Assembly: GCF_012395255.1 (NCBI RefSeq) | Contig: NZ_JAAZQD010000002.1 | Location: 186,001 to 250,000 of the forward strand | Origin: Oleiagrimonas citrea | Lineage (GTDB): Bacteria > Pseudomonadota > Gammaproteobacteria > Xanthomonadales > Rhodanobacteraceae | DNA length: 64,000 nt | Direction of reading: 5' to 3' | Shown here: positions 27,841 to 38,385 of the stretch, one piece after another | How the letters are laid out: every line of letters starts with the position of its first letter | Position numbering within the stretch: position 1 is the stretch's first letter | The notes under the pieces: model-generated | What the model was told of the DNA's origin: nothing | The model's database searches: none | The model's input: only the letters and a program-made list of their open reading frames with translations | Translations under genes and position numbers: made by a program

Positions 27841-29025
27841 GTGTCCATCATCCGCATGAGCGACCTCGATCTGCGCGGCAAGCGCGTGCTGATCCGCGAA
27901 GACCTGAACGTACCGCTGCAGGACGGCCGGATCACCTCCACCCAGCGCCTGCAGGCCGCGCTGCCCACGCTGCGCACCGCGCGCGACGCCGGCGCGAAGG
28001 TCATGGTGCTCTCGCATCTGGGCCGTCCGAAGGAAGGCGCGTTCGACGAGGCGGCCTCGCTGGCTCCCGTCGCCGAATGGCTGGGCGAGGCGCTGGGCGC
28101 ACCCGTTCGCCTGGAACACGACTACCTCGACGGCGTGGACGTGGCCGAGGGCGAGGTCGTGCTACTGGAGAACTGCCGAATGAACGTCGGCGAGAAGGCC
28201 GACGACGAGACGCTCTCGAAGAAATACGCCGCACTGTGCGACGTGTTCGTCATGGACGCCTTCGGCACTGCGCATCGCGCCCAGGCCTCCACGCACGGCG
28301 TGATCCGCTTTGCGCCGGTGGCCGCCGCCGGCCCGCTGCTGTCGGCCGAACTGGATGCGCTGGGCAAGGCGCTGGACGATCCGCGTCGCCCGTTGCTGGC
28401 GATCGTCGCCGGCTCCAAGGTCTCGACCAAGCTGACGCTGCTGGAGAATCTGGTCGGCCGCGTCGATCAGCTGATCGTCGGCGGCGGCATCGCCAACACC
28501 TTCATAGCCGCGGCCGGACACGCCGTCGGCACATCGCTGATGGAAAAGGACCTGATCGACGCCGCGCGCAAGGTCATCGAACAAGCCCGCGAACGCGGCG
28601 CGGAAGTGCCGATTCCGGTCGACGTGGTCGTCGCGGACACCTTCTCGGCCACGGCCAAGGCGACCGTGAAACCCGTCGACAAGGTCGGCGACAACGAAAT
28701 GATCCTGGATATCGGCCCGGACACCGCGCGCCAGTATGCCGAGCGCATCGCGGCCGCCGGCACGGTGGTCTGGAACGGCCCCGTCGGCGTGTTCGAGTTC
28801 GACGCCTTCGGCAAGGGCACGGAAACCCTGGCGCGCGCCATCGCCGCCTCGGACGCGTTCTCCATCGCCGGCGGCGGCGACACGCTGGCGGCTGTCGACA
28901 AGTACGACATCGCCGACGGCGTGTCCTATATCTCCACCGGCGGCGGCGCCTTCCTGGAATTCCTCGAAGGCAAGGAACTGCCGGCCGTGGCCGCGTTACG
29001 CGTCCGCGGCACCGGCGCGCGCTGA
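27841..29025 (+). CDS. pgk: Phosphoglycerate kinase
   Basis: This glycolytic kinase is 394 aa, the normal length. [15 protein letters not shown] is the N-terminal substrate motif, [10 protein letters not shown] the next, and the C-terminal GGGDTLAAV supplies the ATP site. The GTG at 27841 has GAGGG upstream; an ATG five codons later (27856) is a possible alternative. An eight-base inverted repeat (GAAGCGGG / CCCGCTTC, 29033-29060) follows the stop, without a T-run. rmlB begins about 115 bases downstream. Confidence 0.95.
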   Translation: MSIIRMSDLDLRGKRVLIREDLNVPLQDGRITSTQRLQAALPTLRTARDAGAKVMVLSHLGRPKEGAFDEAASLAPVAEWLGEALGAPVRLEHDYLDGVDVAEGEVVLLENCRMNVGEKADDETLSKKYAALCDVFVMDAFGTAHRAQASTHGVIRFAPVAAAGPLLSAELDALGKALDDPRRPLLAIVAGSKVSTKLTLLENLVGRVDQLIVGGGIANTFIAAAGHAVGTSLMEKDLIDAARKVIEQARERGAEVPIPVDVVVADTFSATAKATVKPVDKVGDNEMILDIGPDTARQYAERIAAAGTVVWNGPVGVFEFDAFGKGTETLARAIAASDAFSIAGGGDTLAAVDKYDIADGVSYISTGGGAFLEFLEGKELPAVAALRVRGTGAR

Positions 29026-29141
29026 GCCGTCCGAAGCGGGACGTGCGATACGCCCGCTTCAGCGAAAGTGTGTTTCACTGAACGGATAACACGACGCGGA
29101 TCATGCCATCCGCGCATGACAAGGCTTGAGGACCGAGCTTG

Positions 29142-30203
29142 ATGAAAACTCTTCTGGTAACGGGCGGCGCCGGCTTCATCGGCGGGAATTTCGTACTGCA
29201 GGCGGTGGCGGACGGCCTGCGCGTGGTGAATCTGGACAAGCTCACTTACGCCGGCAACCCGGAAACCCTGGCGTCGCTGCAAGGCAACGACGCGCACGTT
29301 TTCGTGCAGGGCGACATCGGCGACCGCGAGCTGCTGCCACGCCTGCTGCGCGAGCATCGTCCCGACGCCATCGTCAATTTCGCCGCCGAATCGCACGTGG
29401 ACCGCTCCATCGACGGACCGGCCGAGTTCGTGCAGACCAACGTCGTCGGCACTCTGGCGCTGCTGGAAGCCGCGCGCGATTACTGGCGCGAACTGGAAGG
29501 CGACGCCCGCAATGCCTTCCGCTTCCTGCACGTGTCCACCGACGAGGTCTACGGCTCGCTGGGCGATACCGGCAAGTTCACCGAGACTACGCCGTACGCG
29601 CCCAACTCGCCCTACTCGGCCTCGAAAGCCTCCTCGGATCATCTGGTGCGCGCGTTCCACCACACCTACGGGTTGCCGGTGCTGACCACCAACTGCTCCA
29701 ACAACTACGGCCCGTACCAGTTCCCCGAAAAGCTCATTCCGCTGATCCTGCACAAGGCGCTGGCGGGCGAGTCGCTGCCGGTCTACGGCGACGGCCGCAA
29801 CGTGCGCGACTGGCTCTACGTCGGCGACCATTGCGCTGCGATCCGCCGCGTGCTCGACGCCGGTCGGGTCGGCGAAACCTACAACGTCGGCGGCAATGCC
29901 GAGCGCGAGAACATCGTCGTCGTAAAGACGCTCTGCGCGCTGCTCGACGAGCATCAGCCGCTCGCCGACGGACGCAAGCGCGAAGAGCTGATCACCTTCG
30001 TCACCGACCGACCTGGTCATGATCGGCGCTACGCCATCGACGCATCGAAGCTGGAAAATGAACTCGGCTGGACCCCCAGCGAGAGCTTCGACTCCGGTAT
30101 GCGTCGCACCGTCGACTGGTATATGGAGCACCAGGACTGGGTCCGGCACGTGCTCGACGGCAGCTACCGCATGCAGCGCCTGGGCGAAGGAGAGACGGCA
30201 TGA
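29142..30203 (+). CDS. rmlB: dTDP-glucose 4,6-dehydratase
   Basis: This is the second enzyme of dTDP-L-rhamnose synthesis. The 353 residues begin with the NAD-binding [18 protein letters not shown] and [15 protein letters not shown] hold the catalytic Thr-Asp-Glu and YxxxK residues. ATG 29142 has GAGGA upstream; a TTG directly before it is in frame. It is the first of four overlapping genes rmlBACD. The rhamnose could feed the O-antigen at the left end of the window or another glycan. Confidence 0.95.
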   Translation: MKTLLVTGGAGFIGGNFVLQAVADGLRVVNLDKLTYAGNPETLASLQGNDAHVFVQGDIGDRELLPRLLREHRPDAIVNFAAESHVDRSIDGPAEFVQTNVVGTLALLEAARDYWRELEGDARNAFRFLHVSTDEVYGSLGDTGKFTETTPYAPNSPYSASKASSDHLVRAFHHTYGLPVLTTNCSNNYGPYQFPEKLIPLILHKALAGESLPVYGDGRNVRDWLYVGDHCAAIRRVLDAGRVGETYNVGGNAERENIVVVKTLCALLDEHQPLADGRKREELITFVTDRPGHDRRYAIDASKLENELGWTPSESFDSGMRRTVDWYMEHQDWVRHVLDGSYRMQRLGEGETA

Positions 30204-31087
30204 AGCACACGCGCGGCATCATTCTCGCCGGCGGCTCCGGAACGCGGCTGTATCCGATCACCCAGGCCGTCAGCAAGCAGCTGATGCCGGTATACGACAA
30301 GCCGATGATCTACTACCCGCTGGCCACGCTGATGCTGGCCGGCATCCGCGAAGTGCTGATGATCAACACTCCGCACGAACAGGCTCTGTTCCAACGTCTG
30401 CTTGGCGACGGCTCGCAGTGGGGACTCGACATCCAGTACGCCGTGCAGCCTTCCCCGGACGGCCTGGCACAGGCCTTCCACATCGGCCGCGATTTCCTCG
30501 ACGGCCACCCGAGCTGCCTGATCCTCGGCGACAACCTGTTCTACGGCCACGGTCTGACCGACCTGCTCCGTCGCGCCACCCAGCGCGAGCATGGCGCCAC
30601 TGTGTTCGGCTACTACGTGACGGACCCGGAACGCTACGGCGTGGCCGAATTCGATCGCGACGGCCGCGTCGTCGGTCTGGAAGAGAAACCGACCGATCCG
30701 CGTTCCAACTACGCCGTGACCGGACTGTACTTTTACGACAAGCGCGTCAGCGACTTCGCCGCCGACCTGAAACCCTCTGCACGCGGCGAACTGGAGATCA
30801 CCGATCTCAACCGTTGCTACCTCGATGACGGTTCGCTGATGCTCGAGCAGCTCGGCCGCGGCTATGCCTGGCTCGACACCGGCACCCACGACTCGCTGGT
30901 CGAGGCTTCCAACTACATCGCCACCATTGAGAAACGGCAGGGCCTGAAGGTCTGCTGTCCCGAGGAAATTGCCTACCTGAACGGCTGGATCGACGCCGAA
31001 CAGGTGCTGAAACTCGCCGAACCGCTGGCCAAGACCGGCTATGGACGCTACCTCAAGCACCTGGTCAAACAGGGAGTCGTACATTGA
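30200..31087 (+). CDS. rmlA: Glucose-1-phosphate thymidylyltransferase
   Basis: This is the first enzyme of the dTDP-L-rhamnose route, with the usual 295 aa. [13 protein letters not shown] (10-22) is the nucleotide-binding loop, [12 protein letters not shown] follows, and [12 protein letters not shown] carries the metal-binding Asp. TGLYFYD and ELEITDLN are family landmarks. The start overlaps the rmlB stop by four bases. Confidence 0.96.
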   Translation: MKHTRGIILAGGSGTRLYPITQAVSKQLMPVYDKPMIYYPLATLMLAGIREVLMINTPHEQALFQRLLGDGSQWGLDIQYAVQPSPDGLAQAFHIGRDFLDGHPSCLILGDNLFYGHGLTDLLRRATQREHGATVFGYYVTDPERYGVAEFDRDGRVVGLEEKPTDPRSNYAVTGLYFYDKRVSDFAADLKPSARGELEITDLNRCYLDDGSLMLEQLGRGYAWLDTGTHDSLVEASNYIATIEKRQGLKVCCPEEIAYLNGWIDAEQVLKLAEPLAKTGYGRYLKHLVKQGVVH

Positions 31088-31641
31088 AACGCATTGATAC
31101 GAATCTCCCGGAGGTCTGCGTGCTGGAGCCGAAGGTCTTTGGCGACGCACGCGGGTTCTTCTACGAAAGCTACAATCAGGCCGTCTTCGCCGATCTCGGT
31201 ATCGAGTCGACGTTTGTGCAGTCCAATGTCTCCCGCTCAACGCGGGGCGTGCTACGCGGCCTGCACTATCAGTGGCCGAATCCGCAGGGCAAGCTGGTCA
31301 GCGTGCTCGAAGGCGAAGTCTACGACGTGGCCGTCGACATCCGCCGCGGCTCGCCCACCTATGGCCGTTGGGCCGCCGCCATGCTCAGCGCCGAGAACCA
31401 CCGCCACTTCTGGATCCCTGAAGGCTTCGCGCACGGTTTCTGCGTGCTGTCCGAACACGCCACCTTCACCTACCAGTGCACGGCGCTCTACGACGCCAAG
31501 GCCGATGCCGGGATCCGCTGGAACGACGCCGCGCTGGGCATCGACTGGCCGCTCAGCGACCCGCTGCTCTCGGACAAGGACGCGCGCGCGCCGCTGCTGG
31601 CCGACGTGACGGCGGAGCGACTCCCGGAATATGCTGCATGA
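31084..31641 (+). CDS. rmlC: dTDP-4-dehydrorhamnose 3,5-epimerase
   Basis: This 185-aa cupin epimerase is the third rhamnose step. [16 protein letters not shown] has the catalytic His, [17 protein letters not shown] is typical, and [13 protein letters not shown] holds the tunnel motif. The start is TTG 31084, overlapping the rmlA stop (TTGA), with GGGAG at the right distance. No ATG fits without losing the conserved N-terminus. Confidence 0.95.
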   Translation: MKRIDTNLPEVCVLEPKVFGDARGFFYESYNQAVFADLGIESTFVQSNVSRSTRGVLRGLHYQWPNPQGKLVSVLEGEVYDVAVDIRRGSPTYGRWAAAMLSAENHRHFWIPEGFAHGFCVLSEHATFTYQCTALYDAKADAGIRWNDAALGIDWPLSDPLLSDKDARAPLLADVTAERLPEYAA

Positions 31642-32564
31642 ACATTCTGGTGACCGGCGCGCGTGGCCAGGTCGGCTCGGCCCTGCTGACCCGGCTGGCT
31701 CCGCTCGGCGAACTCGTCGCGGCCACCCGTGACGGGACGCTCGACCGCCCGACTCCCGCAATCGCGCTCGACCTCAGCGAACCTTCATCCTTGTCGACGG
31801 TTCTCGACGCCGCGCGACCGGACGTGATCGTCAATGCGGCCGCCTACACGGCTGTCGACAAAGCGGAGAGCGAGGAAGCGCTGGCGCAGCGCGTGAACGC
31901 CGATGCCGTCGGTGCGCTCGGCCGCTGGGCCGCACAGGCCGGCGTCCCGGTCGTGCACTATTCCACCGATTACGTGTTCCCCGGCGTCGGCGATCGCCCC
32001 CTGCGCGAGAATGACCCCACGGGACCGGCCGGCGCCTACGGCCGTAGCAAACTGGCCGGCGAACAGGCGCTTGCCACCAGCGGCGCGGATCACCTTATCC
32101 TCCGCACCGCCTGGGTCTACGACGCACACGGCCGCAATTTTCTTCGCACCATGCTGCGCCTGGGCTCCGAGCGCGAGCGCCTGACCGTGGTCGACGACCA
32201 GCACGGCACCCCGACCTCGGCCGACCTGATCGCGGCCACCACGGCACACGTGCTGCGACGCTGGCTGAACGCTGACACGACGACCCGACGCGCGCAGTCC
32301 GGCGTCTACCATCTGGTCGCCGATGGCCAGACCACCTGGTGCGGTTTCGCCCGCGCCATCATGGAGCGGGCCGCGAAAGCCGGTCTACTGGATCGCGCAC
32401 CGCAGGTCGAGCCCATCACCACCGCGGATTTTCCGACTCCGGCGAAGCGTCCGGCCTGGTCGGTGCTCGACACCGCACGCATCCGCGAGACATTCGATGT
32501 CACGCTGCCCGACTGGCGTATCGGGCTGGATCAGGTCATCGCGGACATGGTCTCTGTGCGCTGA
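31638..32564 (+). CDS. rmlD: dTDP-4-dehydrorhamnose reductase
   Basis: This 308-aa short-chain reductase finishes dTDP-L-rhamnose. [15 protein letters not shown] is the NADPH loop, VNAAAYTAVDKAE is diagnostic of RmlD, and YSTDYVFPG with YGRSKLAGE gives the catalytic Thr, Tyr and Lys. The ATG overlaps the rmlC stop (ATGA). The frame is open upstream into rmlC, but homology starts here. Confidence 0.95.
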   Translation: MNILVTGARGQVGSALLTRLAPLGELVAATRDGTLDRPTPAIALDLSEPSSLSTVLDAARPDVIVNAAAYTAVDKAESEEALAQRVNADAVGALGRWAAQAGVPVVHYSTDYVFPGVGDRPLRENDPTGPAGAYGRSKLAGEQALATSGADHLILRTAWVYDAHGRNFLRTMLRLGSERERLTVVDDQHGTPTSADLIAATTAHVLRRWLNADTTTRRAQSGVYHLVADGQTTWCGFARAIMERAAKAGLLDRAPQVEPITTADFPTPAKRPAWSVLDTARIRETFDVTLPDWRIGLDQVIADMVSVR

Positions 32565-32573
32565 AGGCGCTGC

Positions 32574-32912
32574 ATGCCCTGCAACATCTCCTATGCATGC
32601 CTGGATTGCCGCAAGGCATTCAAGAGACCCGTGCACCTCCAGAACATGCCGGAGCATGCGCCCTGCCCCGAATGCGGCGGCCCGATGCACGACTTCGGCC
32701 GTCATTTCAAAGCGCCTAGGCAAGACGACATCAAACAGTGGAAGAAGGTGCGCTTCCTCATCGAACACGGATTCCGTTTCCAGAAAATTCGCACCGGCCC
32801 CGGCCATCACGACACCGTGCCCTACCCAGACACACTCGAAGAAGCCAGGACTTTCGTCGTCACATACAGACGATTCGCGTCGCCTGCCAGCGTGGCAGAC
32901 GACGCCGATTGA
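32574..32912 (+). CDS. Small zinc-ribbon protein of unknown function
   Basis: This is a 112-aa protein with two CxxC pairs: CLDC near residue 9 and CPEC near 31, followed by GGPM. It resembles FmdB-like zinc ribbons. The rest (KQWKKVRFLIEHGFRFQKI) is basic and helical. It follows rmlD by nine bases on the same strand and so is probably the last gene of that transcript, though a link to rhamnose chemistry is not evident. It converges on tkt. Confidence 0.75.
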   Translation: MPCNISYACLDCRKAFKRPVHLQNMPEHAPCPECGGPMHDFGRHFKAPRQDDIKQWKKVRFLIEHGFRFQKIRTGPGHHDTVPYPDTLEEARTFVVTYRRFASPASVADDAD

Positions 32913-32948
32913 TTCGATCCGCACCCTCGACCGGATGCAGCGAAAGAC

Positions 32949-34949
32949 TCAGCCGATCACGCGCCGCACGGCGTCGGCCACGTTCGCGACCGTGAAGCCG
33001 AACTTCTCGAACAGCACACCGGCCGGCGCCGAGGCACCGAAGGTGGTCATACCGATGACTTCACCGTCCAGACCCACGTACTTGCGCCAGTAGTCGGCGG
33101 TCCCGGCCTCCACCGCGACGCGCGCGCGGCAGTGGCCCGGCAGCACGCCTTCGCGGTACTCCAGCGGCTGCGCATCGAAGACCTCGGCGCACGGCATCGA
33201 GACCACTCGCACGGGAACGCCCTGATCGGCCAGATGACGCATCGCCTCCATGGCTAGGCCGACCTCGGAACCCGTGGCGATCAGGATCGCCTGGAACTGC
33301 GTGTCGGCGGGGTCATGCAGCACGTATGCACCGCGCTCGATCTGCGCCACTTGCTCGTCCGAACGCTGCTCGTGCTTGAGCGTCTGGCGCGAGAAGACCA
33401 GGCACGACGGCGCGTTGCCGCGCTCGATCGCCGCCTTCCACGCCACCGCCGACTCCACTGCGTCGCACGGACGCCAGACATGGTTGTTGGGGATGTAGCG
33501 CAGGCTGGCAACATGCTCGATCGGCTGATGCGTCGGCCCGTCCTCGCCCAGACCGATGGAATCATGGGTATAGACGTGGATCGAATGCGCCGGAATCAGC
33601 GCGCTCATGCGCACGGCGTTGCGCGCGTAGTCGGAGAACACCAGGAAGGTGGCGTCATACGGAATGAAGCCGCCATGCAGCGCCAGGCCGTTGCCGATCG
33701 CGGTCATCGCGAATTCGCGCACGCCGTAGTGAATGTAGTTCACGTCCGGACCGGCTTCGGTGACGCTGCGCGAACCCTTCCAGATCGTCAGGTTGGAACC
33801 GGCCAGGTCGGCCGAGCCGCCGATCAACTCGGGGAGCAGCGGACCGAATGCATTGAGCGCCATCTGCGACGCCTTGCGCGAGGCGACCTCGGGACCCTCG
33901 GCCTGCGTCCTGGCGATGTAGTCCTGGGCCTTCGCCGCCCAATCGGACGGCAACTCGCCATTCATGCGGCGCGTGAACTCCGCCGCGAGTTCGGGATGGG
34001 CCTCGGCGTACTTGGCCAGCAGATCGCCCCACACGCTCTCGCGTTGCTTGCCCGCCTCGCGCGCATCGAAGCCGTCGTAGATGTCCTGCGGAATCTCGAA
34101 CGGCTCATGACGCCAGTCCAGCATGTCGCGCGTCGCTTTGATCTCGTCCGCGCCCAGCGCGGCGCCGTGGCTGCTTTCCTTGCCTTCCTTGTTCGGCGAA
34201 CCGAAACCGATCAGGGTCTTGCACATGACCAGACTCGGCTTGCCGGTCTCGTCCTTTGCCGCCTGCAGTGCGGTCTTGATCTGCGCGGCGTCATGGCCAT
34301 CGACATCGCGGATCACGTGCCAGCCGCAGGACTCGAAACGCGCGGCGGTGTCGTCGGTGAACCAGCCCGGCACCTCGCCGTCGATGGAAATGTTGTTGTC
34401 GTCATAGACCATCACCAGCTTGCCCAGCTTCCACGTGCCGGCCAGGGAAATGGCCTCCTGCGAGATGCCCTCCATCAGGCAGCCGTCGCCCGCGAACACC
34501 CAGGTGTGGTGGTCGACCAGATCGAAACCGGGACGATTGAAGCGTTCGGCAAGCACTTTCTCCGCCAGCGCGAAACCGACCGCGTTGGCCACGCCCTGAC
34601 CCAGCGGGCCGGTCGTGGTCTCGACGCCCGGCGTGTCCGCCGCCTCGGGGTGTCCCGGTGTCTTCGAATGCCACTGGCGGAAGTTCTCCAGTTCGCGCAT
34701 CGACAGGTCGTAGCCGGCCAGATGCAGCAGCGCGTACTGCAGCATCGAACCGTGACCGTTGGAGAGCAGGAAGCGGTCCCGATTGAACCAGGCCGGGTTT
34801 CCCGGGTTGTGACGGTAGAAGTCGTTCCACAGCACCTCGGCGATATCGGCCATGCCCATGGGCATGCCGGGGTGGCCGGATTTGGCCTTCTCCACGGCGT
34901 CCATGGCAAGAGCGCGGATGGCGTTGGCGAGTTCGCGGCGGTTCGGCAT
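32949..34949 (-). CDS. tkt: Transketolase
   Basis: This is a thiamine-diphosphate enzyme of the pentose phosphate pathway, of the usual 666 aa. [19 protein letters not shown] lies near the N-terminus, [13 protein letters not shown] starts the thiamine-binding motif and [15 protein letters not shown] is the pyrimidine-domain signature. ATG 34949 has GGAG at the proper distance; the 36 codons further upstream are not coding-like. It could also supply sedoheptulose 7-phosphate for the heptose genes. Confidence 0.96.
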   Translation of the reverse strand: MPNRRELANAIRALAMDAVEKAKSGHPGMPMGMADIAEVLWNDFYRHNPGNPAWFNRDRFLLSNGHGSMLQYALLHLAGYDLSMRELENFRQWHSKTPGHPEAADTPGVETTTGPLGQGVANAVGFALAEKVLAERFNRPGFDLVDHHTWVFAGDGCLMEGISQEAISLAGTWKLGKLVMVYDDNNISIDGEVPGWFTDDTAARFESCGWHVIRDVDGHDAAQIKTALQAAKDETGKPSLVMCKTLIGFGSPNKEGKESSHGAALGADEIKATRDMLDWRHEPFEIPQDIYDGFDAREAGKQRESVWGDLLAKYAEAHPELAAEFTRRMNGELPSDWAAKAQDYIARTQAEGPEVASRKASQMALNAFGPLLPELIGGSADLAGSNLTIWKGSRSVTEAGPDVNYIHYGVREFAMTAIGNGLALHGGFIPYDATFLVFSDYARNAVRMSALIPAHSIHVYTHDSIGLGEDGPTHQPIEHVASLRYIPNNHVWRPCDAVESAVAWKAAIERGNAPSCLVFSRQTLKHEQRSDEQVAQIERGAYVLHDPADTQFQAILIATGSEVGLAMEAMRHLADQGVPVRVVSMPCAEVFDAQPLEYREGVLPGHCRARVAVEAGTADYWRKYVGLDGEVIGMTTFGASAPAGVLFEKFGFTVANVADAVRRVIG

Positions 34950-35204
34950 CGTCAATCTCCAGAATGCGAGGGGCGTGGCAACGAAAGCGCCCATTGTCGC
35001 CGATATGACCGTCGCTGTCGCCGTGCGGGCGACCTGTTCAGGCTGATTAACGCTCACTTAATTCTAAACCGATCGGTATTGGAACCATTCATGCGGACCC
35101 CTATCTAATCCATCCGAAGCCGTCGCCGTGGGCCGACGGCCGAAGTTCATCCGCCCACCGGCTACCCCGAGCCGACACAAAAAAGATCGAAGGAGACATC
35201 CCCC

Positions 35205-35795
35205 ATGAAAAAGACGCTGATTGCTCTCGCACTCGTCACTGCCGGCATGGCCACCGTGCCCGCCTTCGCGCAGAACGCCCCCACCGACAACGGCGGCTGG
35301 TTCCTCGGCGCCAAGGTCGGCCAGGCCAAGCTGAACAAGGGTCCGTATGACGGCAACGACACCGGCTACGCCATCAACGGCGGCTACCGCTGGGCCGTCG
35401 CCCCGAATACGGCGCTGGGCGTGGAGGCCGGCTACAACGACCTCGGCAACATCAAGCTGAAGAACGCCTTCAACAGCAACCCGGTGGTCGCCAATCCGAA
35501 GTCGAAGCTGCACGGCTGGACCTTCGGCGTGAACGGCAAGTACAACTTCACCCCGAACTGGTACGCCAGCGCTCGCGCCGGCATCTACCAGTGGAAGGGC
35601 CACGGCTTGAGCAACGATCAGAACCCGCTGTATCGCAGCCTGGACAAAACCGACTGGTACAGCGGCGTCGGCTTCGGCTATGACTTCACCAACAACTTCA
35701 GCCTGGGCCTGAACTACGACTACTACCAGGCCAAGAAGGACCACGTGAACCTGAGCACCAATCTGGTGTCAGTCAGCGCCGAATACCGGTTCTGA
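35205..35795 (+). CDS. Small outer-membrane beta-barrel protein (copy 1 of 4)
   Basis: This is a 196-aa exported protein. A signal peptide ends at PAFAQ (about 23). An eight-strand barrel pattern follows, with alternating aromatic/glycine strands (GGWFLGAKVGQAKL, GVEAGYNDLGNI, WYSGVGFGYDFTNN). It ends in the outer-membrane assembly signal VSAEYRF with a terminal Phe. It belongs to the OmpA-like/opacity barrel group (PF13505 type). AAGGAGA precedes the ATG. It starts a row of four related genes that share the NFTPNW or HFNPT strand and a terminal Phe. Confidence 0.85.
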   Translation: MKKTLIALALVTAGMATVPAFAQNAPTDNGGWFLGAKVGQAKLNKGPYDGNDTGYAINGGYRWAVAPNTALGVEAGYNDLGNIKLKNAFNSNPVVANPKSKLHGWTFGVNGKYNFTPNWYASARAGIYQWKGHGLSNDQNPLYRSLDKTDWYSGVGFGYDFTNNFSLGLNYDYYQAKKDHVNLSTNLVSVSAEYRF

Positions 35796-36106
35796 TCCAG
35801 TCCACGCCGTCACCAACCGCCCCGCGCCCCTGCGGCCGGAGCGGTCGGCTTGACGCACATGACGGGCGAGCGCCGTGCATCACGGCGTTCGCCCGCTTGT
35901 GTGAACGCGTTCTGCAAAAAAGACGATCCGGTCTGGCTATACTCCGCGCCCCGAAACGGGCTCGGTTCTCCGACTCGGTTCCGCATGGCGCACGGCCATC
36001 GCACGCTCCGCCATGATTCGAAAAACCACCGCAGACAACTCGAACGCATCGCGTCCGACGACCATCGCCATAGCCCATTACTAACAACCACAGAAGGAAC
36101 TCCACG
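35796..36106 (+). promoter_or_regulatory. Spacer between barrel genes 1 and 2: strong hairpin and possible promoter
   Basis: A hairpin with 15-base arms (35863-35877 and 35881-35895, one wobble) and a three-base loop follows gene 1 and may end its transcript, though no T-run follows. TATACT near 35938-35943 could be a -10 element for gene 2. I see no gene in this interval. Confidence 0.4.
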
Positions 36107-36691
36107 ATGAACAAGAACATGCTCGCTCTCGCCCTGATCGCCGCCGGCGCCGCAGCCCCGGCCATCAGCATGGCTGCACAGCCCGGCGACGGCGCCTTCG
36201 TCAGCGTCCAGGCCGGCCAGTCCCGCCTGCAGGGCATGAGCGCCTCCAACGACACCGATACCGGTTATGGCATGGACGTCGGCTATCGCTGGGCCGTGTC
36301 GCCGATGGCACAGGTCGGTTTCGAGGTCGGCTACCTCAACCAGGGCACCTTCGCCGACAACTACCTCGGCAGCCGTGTGACGGCCAAGGTGTCCGGCGCC
36401 AAGGCCGGCGTGAACGCCAAGTTCAACTTCACCCCGAACTGGTTCCTGATGGTCCAGGGCGGCTACTTCAACGCCCACAACAAGGTCGGCGTCCAGAGTG
36501 GCGGTCTGAGCTACAGCGACAGCAAGACCAAGGGCACGTGGTATTCCGGCGTCGGCTTCGGCTACGACTTCGCCAACAACACCAGCCTGAGCCTCAACTA
36601 CAACTACATGGACGACAAGTACAACGACCAGGGCACGCATCTGGACCTGAGCAGCAACCAGGTCGCCGTGCGCTTCGAAGCGCGGTTCTAA
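36107..36691 (+). CDS. Small outer-membrane beta-barrel protein (copy 2 of 4)
   Basis: This is a 194-aa paralogue of the preceding gene. The signal peptide ends near ISMAAQ. The barrel strands include GYRWAVSPMAQVGFEVGYL and WYSGVGFGYDFANN, close to copy 1, and the C-terminus VRFEARF ends in Phe. AGAAGGA precedes the ATG. An inverted repeat with 11-base arms lies 42 bases after the stop. Confidence 0.85.
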   Translation: MNKNMLALALIAAGAAAPAISMAAQPGDGAFVSVQAGQSRLQGMSASNDTDTGYGMDVGYRWAVSPMAQVGFEVGYLNQGTFADNYLGSRVTAKVSGAKAGVNAKFNFTPNWFLMVQGGYFNAHNKVGVQSGGLSYSDSKTKGTWYSGVGFGYDFANNTSLSLNYNYMDDKYNDQGTHLDLSSNQVAVRFEARF

Positions 36692-36733
36692 GACCACTCT
36701 TCGGTTGCACCGTACATATTGCGTTGGCAACAC

Positions 36734-36770
36734 AACAAGGAGCGTGGCCTCATAATGCCCGCTCCTTGTT
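36734..36770 (+). terminator. Inverted repeat after barrel gene 2
   Basis: Perfect 11-base arms (AACAAGGAGCG / CGCTCCTTGTT) surround a 15-base loop containing CATAAT. It could act as a terminator or leader structure. The T-run is weak. Confidence 0.4.
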
Positions 36771-36874
36771 CCTGCGGATGACTACCCGCAGTCTGAAGAA
36801 AAATCAAAAGCCGGCACTCAACTGAACCGACCAGCCATCCAAGAAACGATAACGATGAAGATAAGGAGATCGCT

Positions 36875-37501
36875 TTGAATAAAGATATGATCACGCTTGC
36901 CCTGCTGTGCACAGGAATCTGCGCCACCGCCACGGCACAGGCTCAGAACCCCAATGGCTGGTTCGTGAATGCAGGCGTCGGCACCCCTCATTACGATGCG
37001 AAATTAAATGGCTTCAAGGTCGACGGCAGCAACTCGAGCACCAGCTTCCAGATGAACGCCGGGTGGCGCTGGCAGACCATCGGCGTGGAAGCCGGTTATG
37101 TGGATCTCGGAAACCTCCACAATTCTTTGGATTCAAACGACTTTGCAAAGTACCCGTACGGCACGCCCTACAGCTCGGTGAACTACAAGCTGTCGACGGA
37201 TGGCTGGACACTGGGTCTGAACGGCCACTTCAATCCGACCGATAAATGGTATGTCTCGGCGCGCGGCGGCTTGTTCATGTGGAAAGCCCGAAGTAATGAA
37301 ACCGTCGTACCTACCGGCAGCACGGCAGAACGATATTCGTCCACGAACCGCTCCACCGACTGGTATGCGGGTGTCGGTACCGGCATGGATGTCAATCGTC
37401 ACGTCAGTCTGGGCGTGAATTTCGATTACTACAAGATGAAAAAAGATTCCCTGAATATTGGCAACCGTATGTATTCGGTGAATTTCGAATATCGTTTCTG
37501 A
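36875..37501 (+). CDS. Small outer-membrane beta-barrel protein (copy 3 of 4)
   Basis: This is a 208-aa protein with a signal peptide ending near TAQAQ and a barrel pattern ending YSVNFEYRF. It is closest to copy 4: both share NGWFVNAG- or TGWFVNAG-like starts, GWTLGLNGHFNPT, the ARGGLFMWK strand and STDWYAGVGTG. The start is TTG 36875, seven bases after AAGGAGA. The codon use looks less GC-biased than in copy 4. Confidence 0.85.
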   Translation: MNKDMITLALLCTGICATATAQAQNPNGWFVNAGVGTPHYDAKLNGFKVDGSNSSTSFQMNAGWRWQTIGVEAGYVDLGNLHNSLDSNDFAKYPYGTPYSSVNYKLSTDGWTLGLNGHFNPTDKWYVSARGGLFMWKARSNETVVPTGSTAERYSSTNRSTDWYAGVGTGMDVNRHVSLGVNFDYYKMKKDSLNIGNRMYSVNFEYRF

Positions 37502-37527
37502 GTCCGGCCATATGTCGTCGACATGCG

Positions 37528-37557
37528 AAAAGAGGCGGCAACAAGGCCGCCTCTTTT
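37528..37557 (+). terminator. Intrinsic terminator after barrel gene 3
   Basis: Perfect 12-base arms (AAAAGAGGCGGC / GCCGCCTCTTTT) with a six-base loop and a terminal T-run lie 27 bases after the stop. Confidence 0.75.
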
Positions 37558-37580
37558 CATGTGCATTCGTTAAAGAGGTG

Positions 37581-37609
37581 TTGTGAGCCACACAGCGCTG
37601 ATCTAGAAT
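37581..37609 (+). promoter_or_regulatory. Candidate sigma-70 promoter of barrel gene 4
   Basis: TTGTGA and TAGAAT are separated by exactly 17 bases, about 80 bases before the TTG start of the fourth barrel gene and just after the terminator of the third. This suggests the gene has its own transcript. Confidence 0.5.
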
Positions 37610-37689
37610 CCACCTACCGTCACGGAAAGGACGGAACCCGACGCAAGGTCGGGATGTTTACGGAACTTACTACATAAGGGGAATTCATC

Positions 37690-38301
37690 TTGAACAAGAA
37701 AATGACGGCGCTCGCGCTGCTGTGCGCAGGTGCGTGCGTGACGGCATCTGCCCAGGCCAAAGATCTCACCGGTTGGTTCGTCAACGCTGGCGCGGGCTCG
37801 GCCCACTACCACGCGACGTACGACAATTACGACCTGGGCAGTGACTCGGACACCAGCTTCCAGGTCAATGCCGGCTGGCGCTCCCAGTTCATCGGCGTCG
37901 AAGCCGGTTATGTCGACCTGGGCGGCATCACCGATTCGCTCTCCGCGAGCGACCTGTACGGCACCGGTTACCGCTCGGCCAAAGCCAAGCTGTCCGGAGA
38001 CGGCTGGACGCTGGGCCTGAACGGCCATTTCAACCCGACCAAGATGTGGTACATCTCGGCGCGCGGCGGCCTGTTCATGTGGAAGGTGCACTACAAGGAA
38101 AGCGACGTTCCCGTGATGGGCACCACGCAGCATTATTCCTACAGCAAGCAGTCCACCGACTGGTATGCCGGCGTGGGCACGGGCGTGGATTTCAGCCGCC
38201 ACACCAGCCTCGGCGTGAACTTCGACTACTACAAGATCAAGAAGTACGGCATCGACATCGGCAACCGTGTCTACACCGTCAACTTCGAGTACCGCTTCTG
38301 A
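37690..38301 (+). CDS. Small outer-membrane beta-barrel protein (copy 4 of 4)
   Basis: This is a 203-aa exported barrel protein and close paralogue of copy 3. The signal peptide ends ASAQAK; the strand pattern includes QFIGVEAGYVDLGGI and TSLGVNFDYYKIKK, and the C-terminus is YTVNFEYRF. The start is TTG 37690 with AAGGGG upstream, as copy 3 also uses TTG. It has its own promoter candidate and a perfect palindromic terminator, so the row is four separate units rather than one operon. Confidence 0.85.
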   Translation: MNKKMTALALLCAGACVTASAQAKDLTGWFVNAGAGSAHYHATYDNYDLGSDSDTSFQVNAGWRSQFIGVEAGYVDLGGITDSLSASDLYGTGYRSAKAKLSGDGWTLGLNGHFNPTKMWYISARGGLFMWKVHYKESDVPVMGTTQHYSYSKQSTDWYAGVGTGVDFSRHTSLGVNFDYYKIKKYGIDIGNRVYTVNFEYRF

Positions 38302-38320
38302 TCGACCTGCGTCGATGGAA

Positions 38321-38356
38321 AACAAAAAGGGCGGCCTGCAGGCCGCCCTTTTTGTT
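38321..38356. terminator. Bidirectional terminator between barrel gene 4 and the aldolase gene
   Basis: A perfect 36-base palindrome has arms AACAAAAAGGGCGGCCTG and its exact complement. The A-tract and T-tract let it work for both converging genes. Confidence 0.8.
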
Positions 38357-38385
38357 ATGTGAAAACCGGATCGAATCGAACGCGA

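Noticed and set aside
29033-29060. Inverted repeat after pgk as a terminator
   Set aside because: Eight perfect base pairs but no T-run, and the rml genes follow in the same direction, so termination is unproven.
33315-35108. 597-codon plus-strand open frame opposite tkt
   Set aside because: It is antisense to an unmistakable transketolase; long antisense frames are expected in GC-rich coding DNA, and its sequence is Arg/His/Gln-rich with no family motif.
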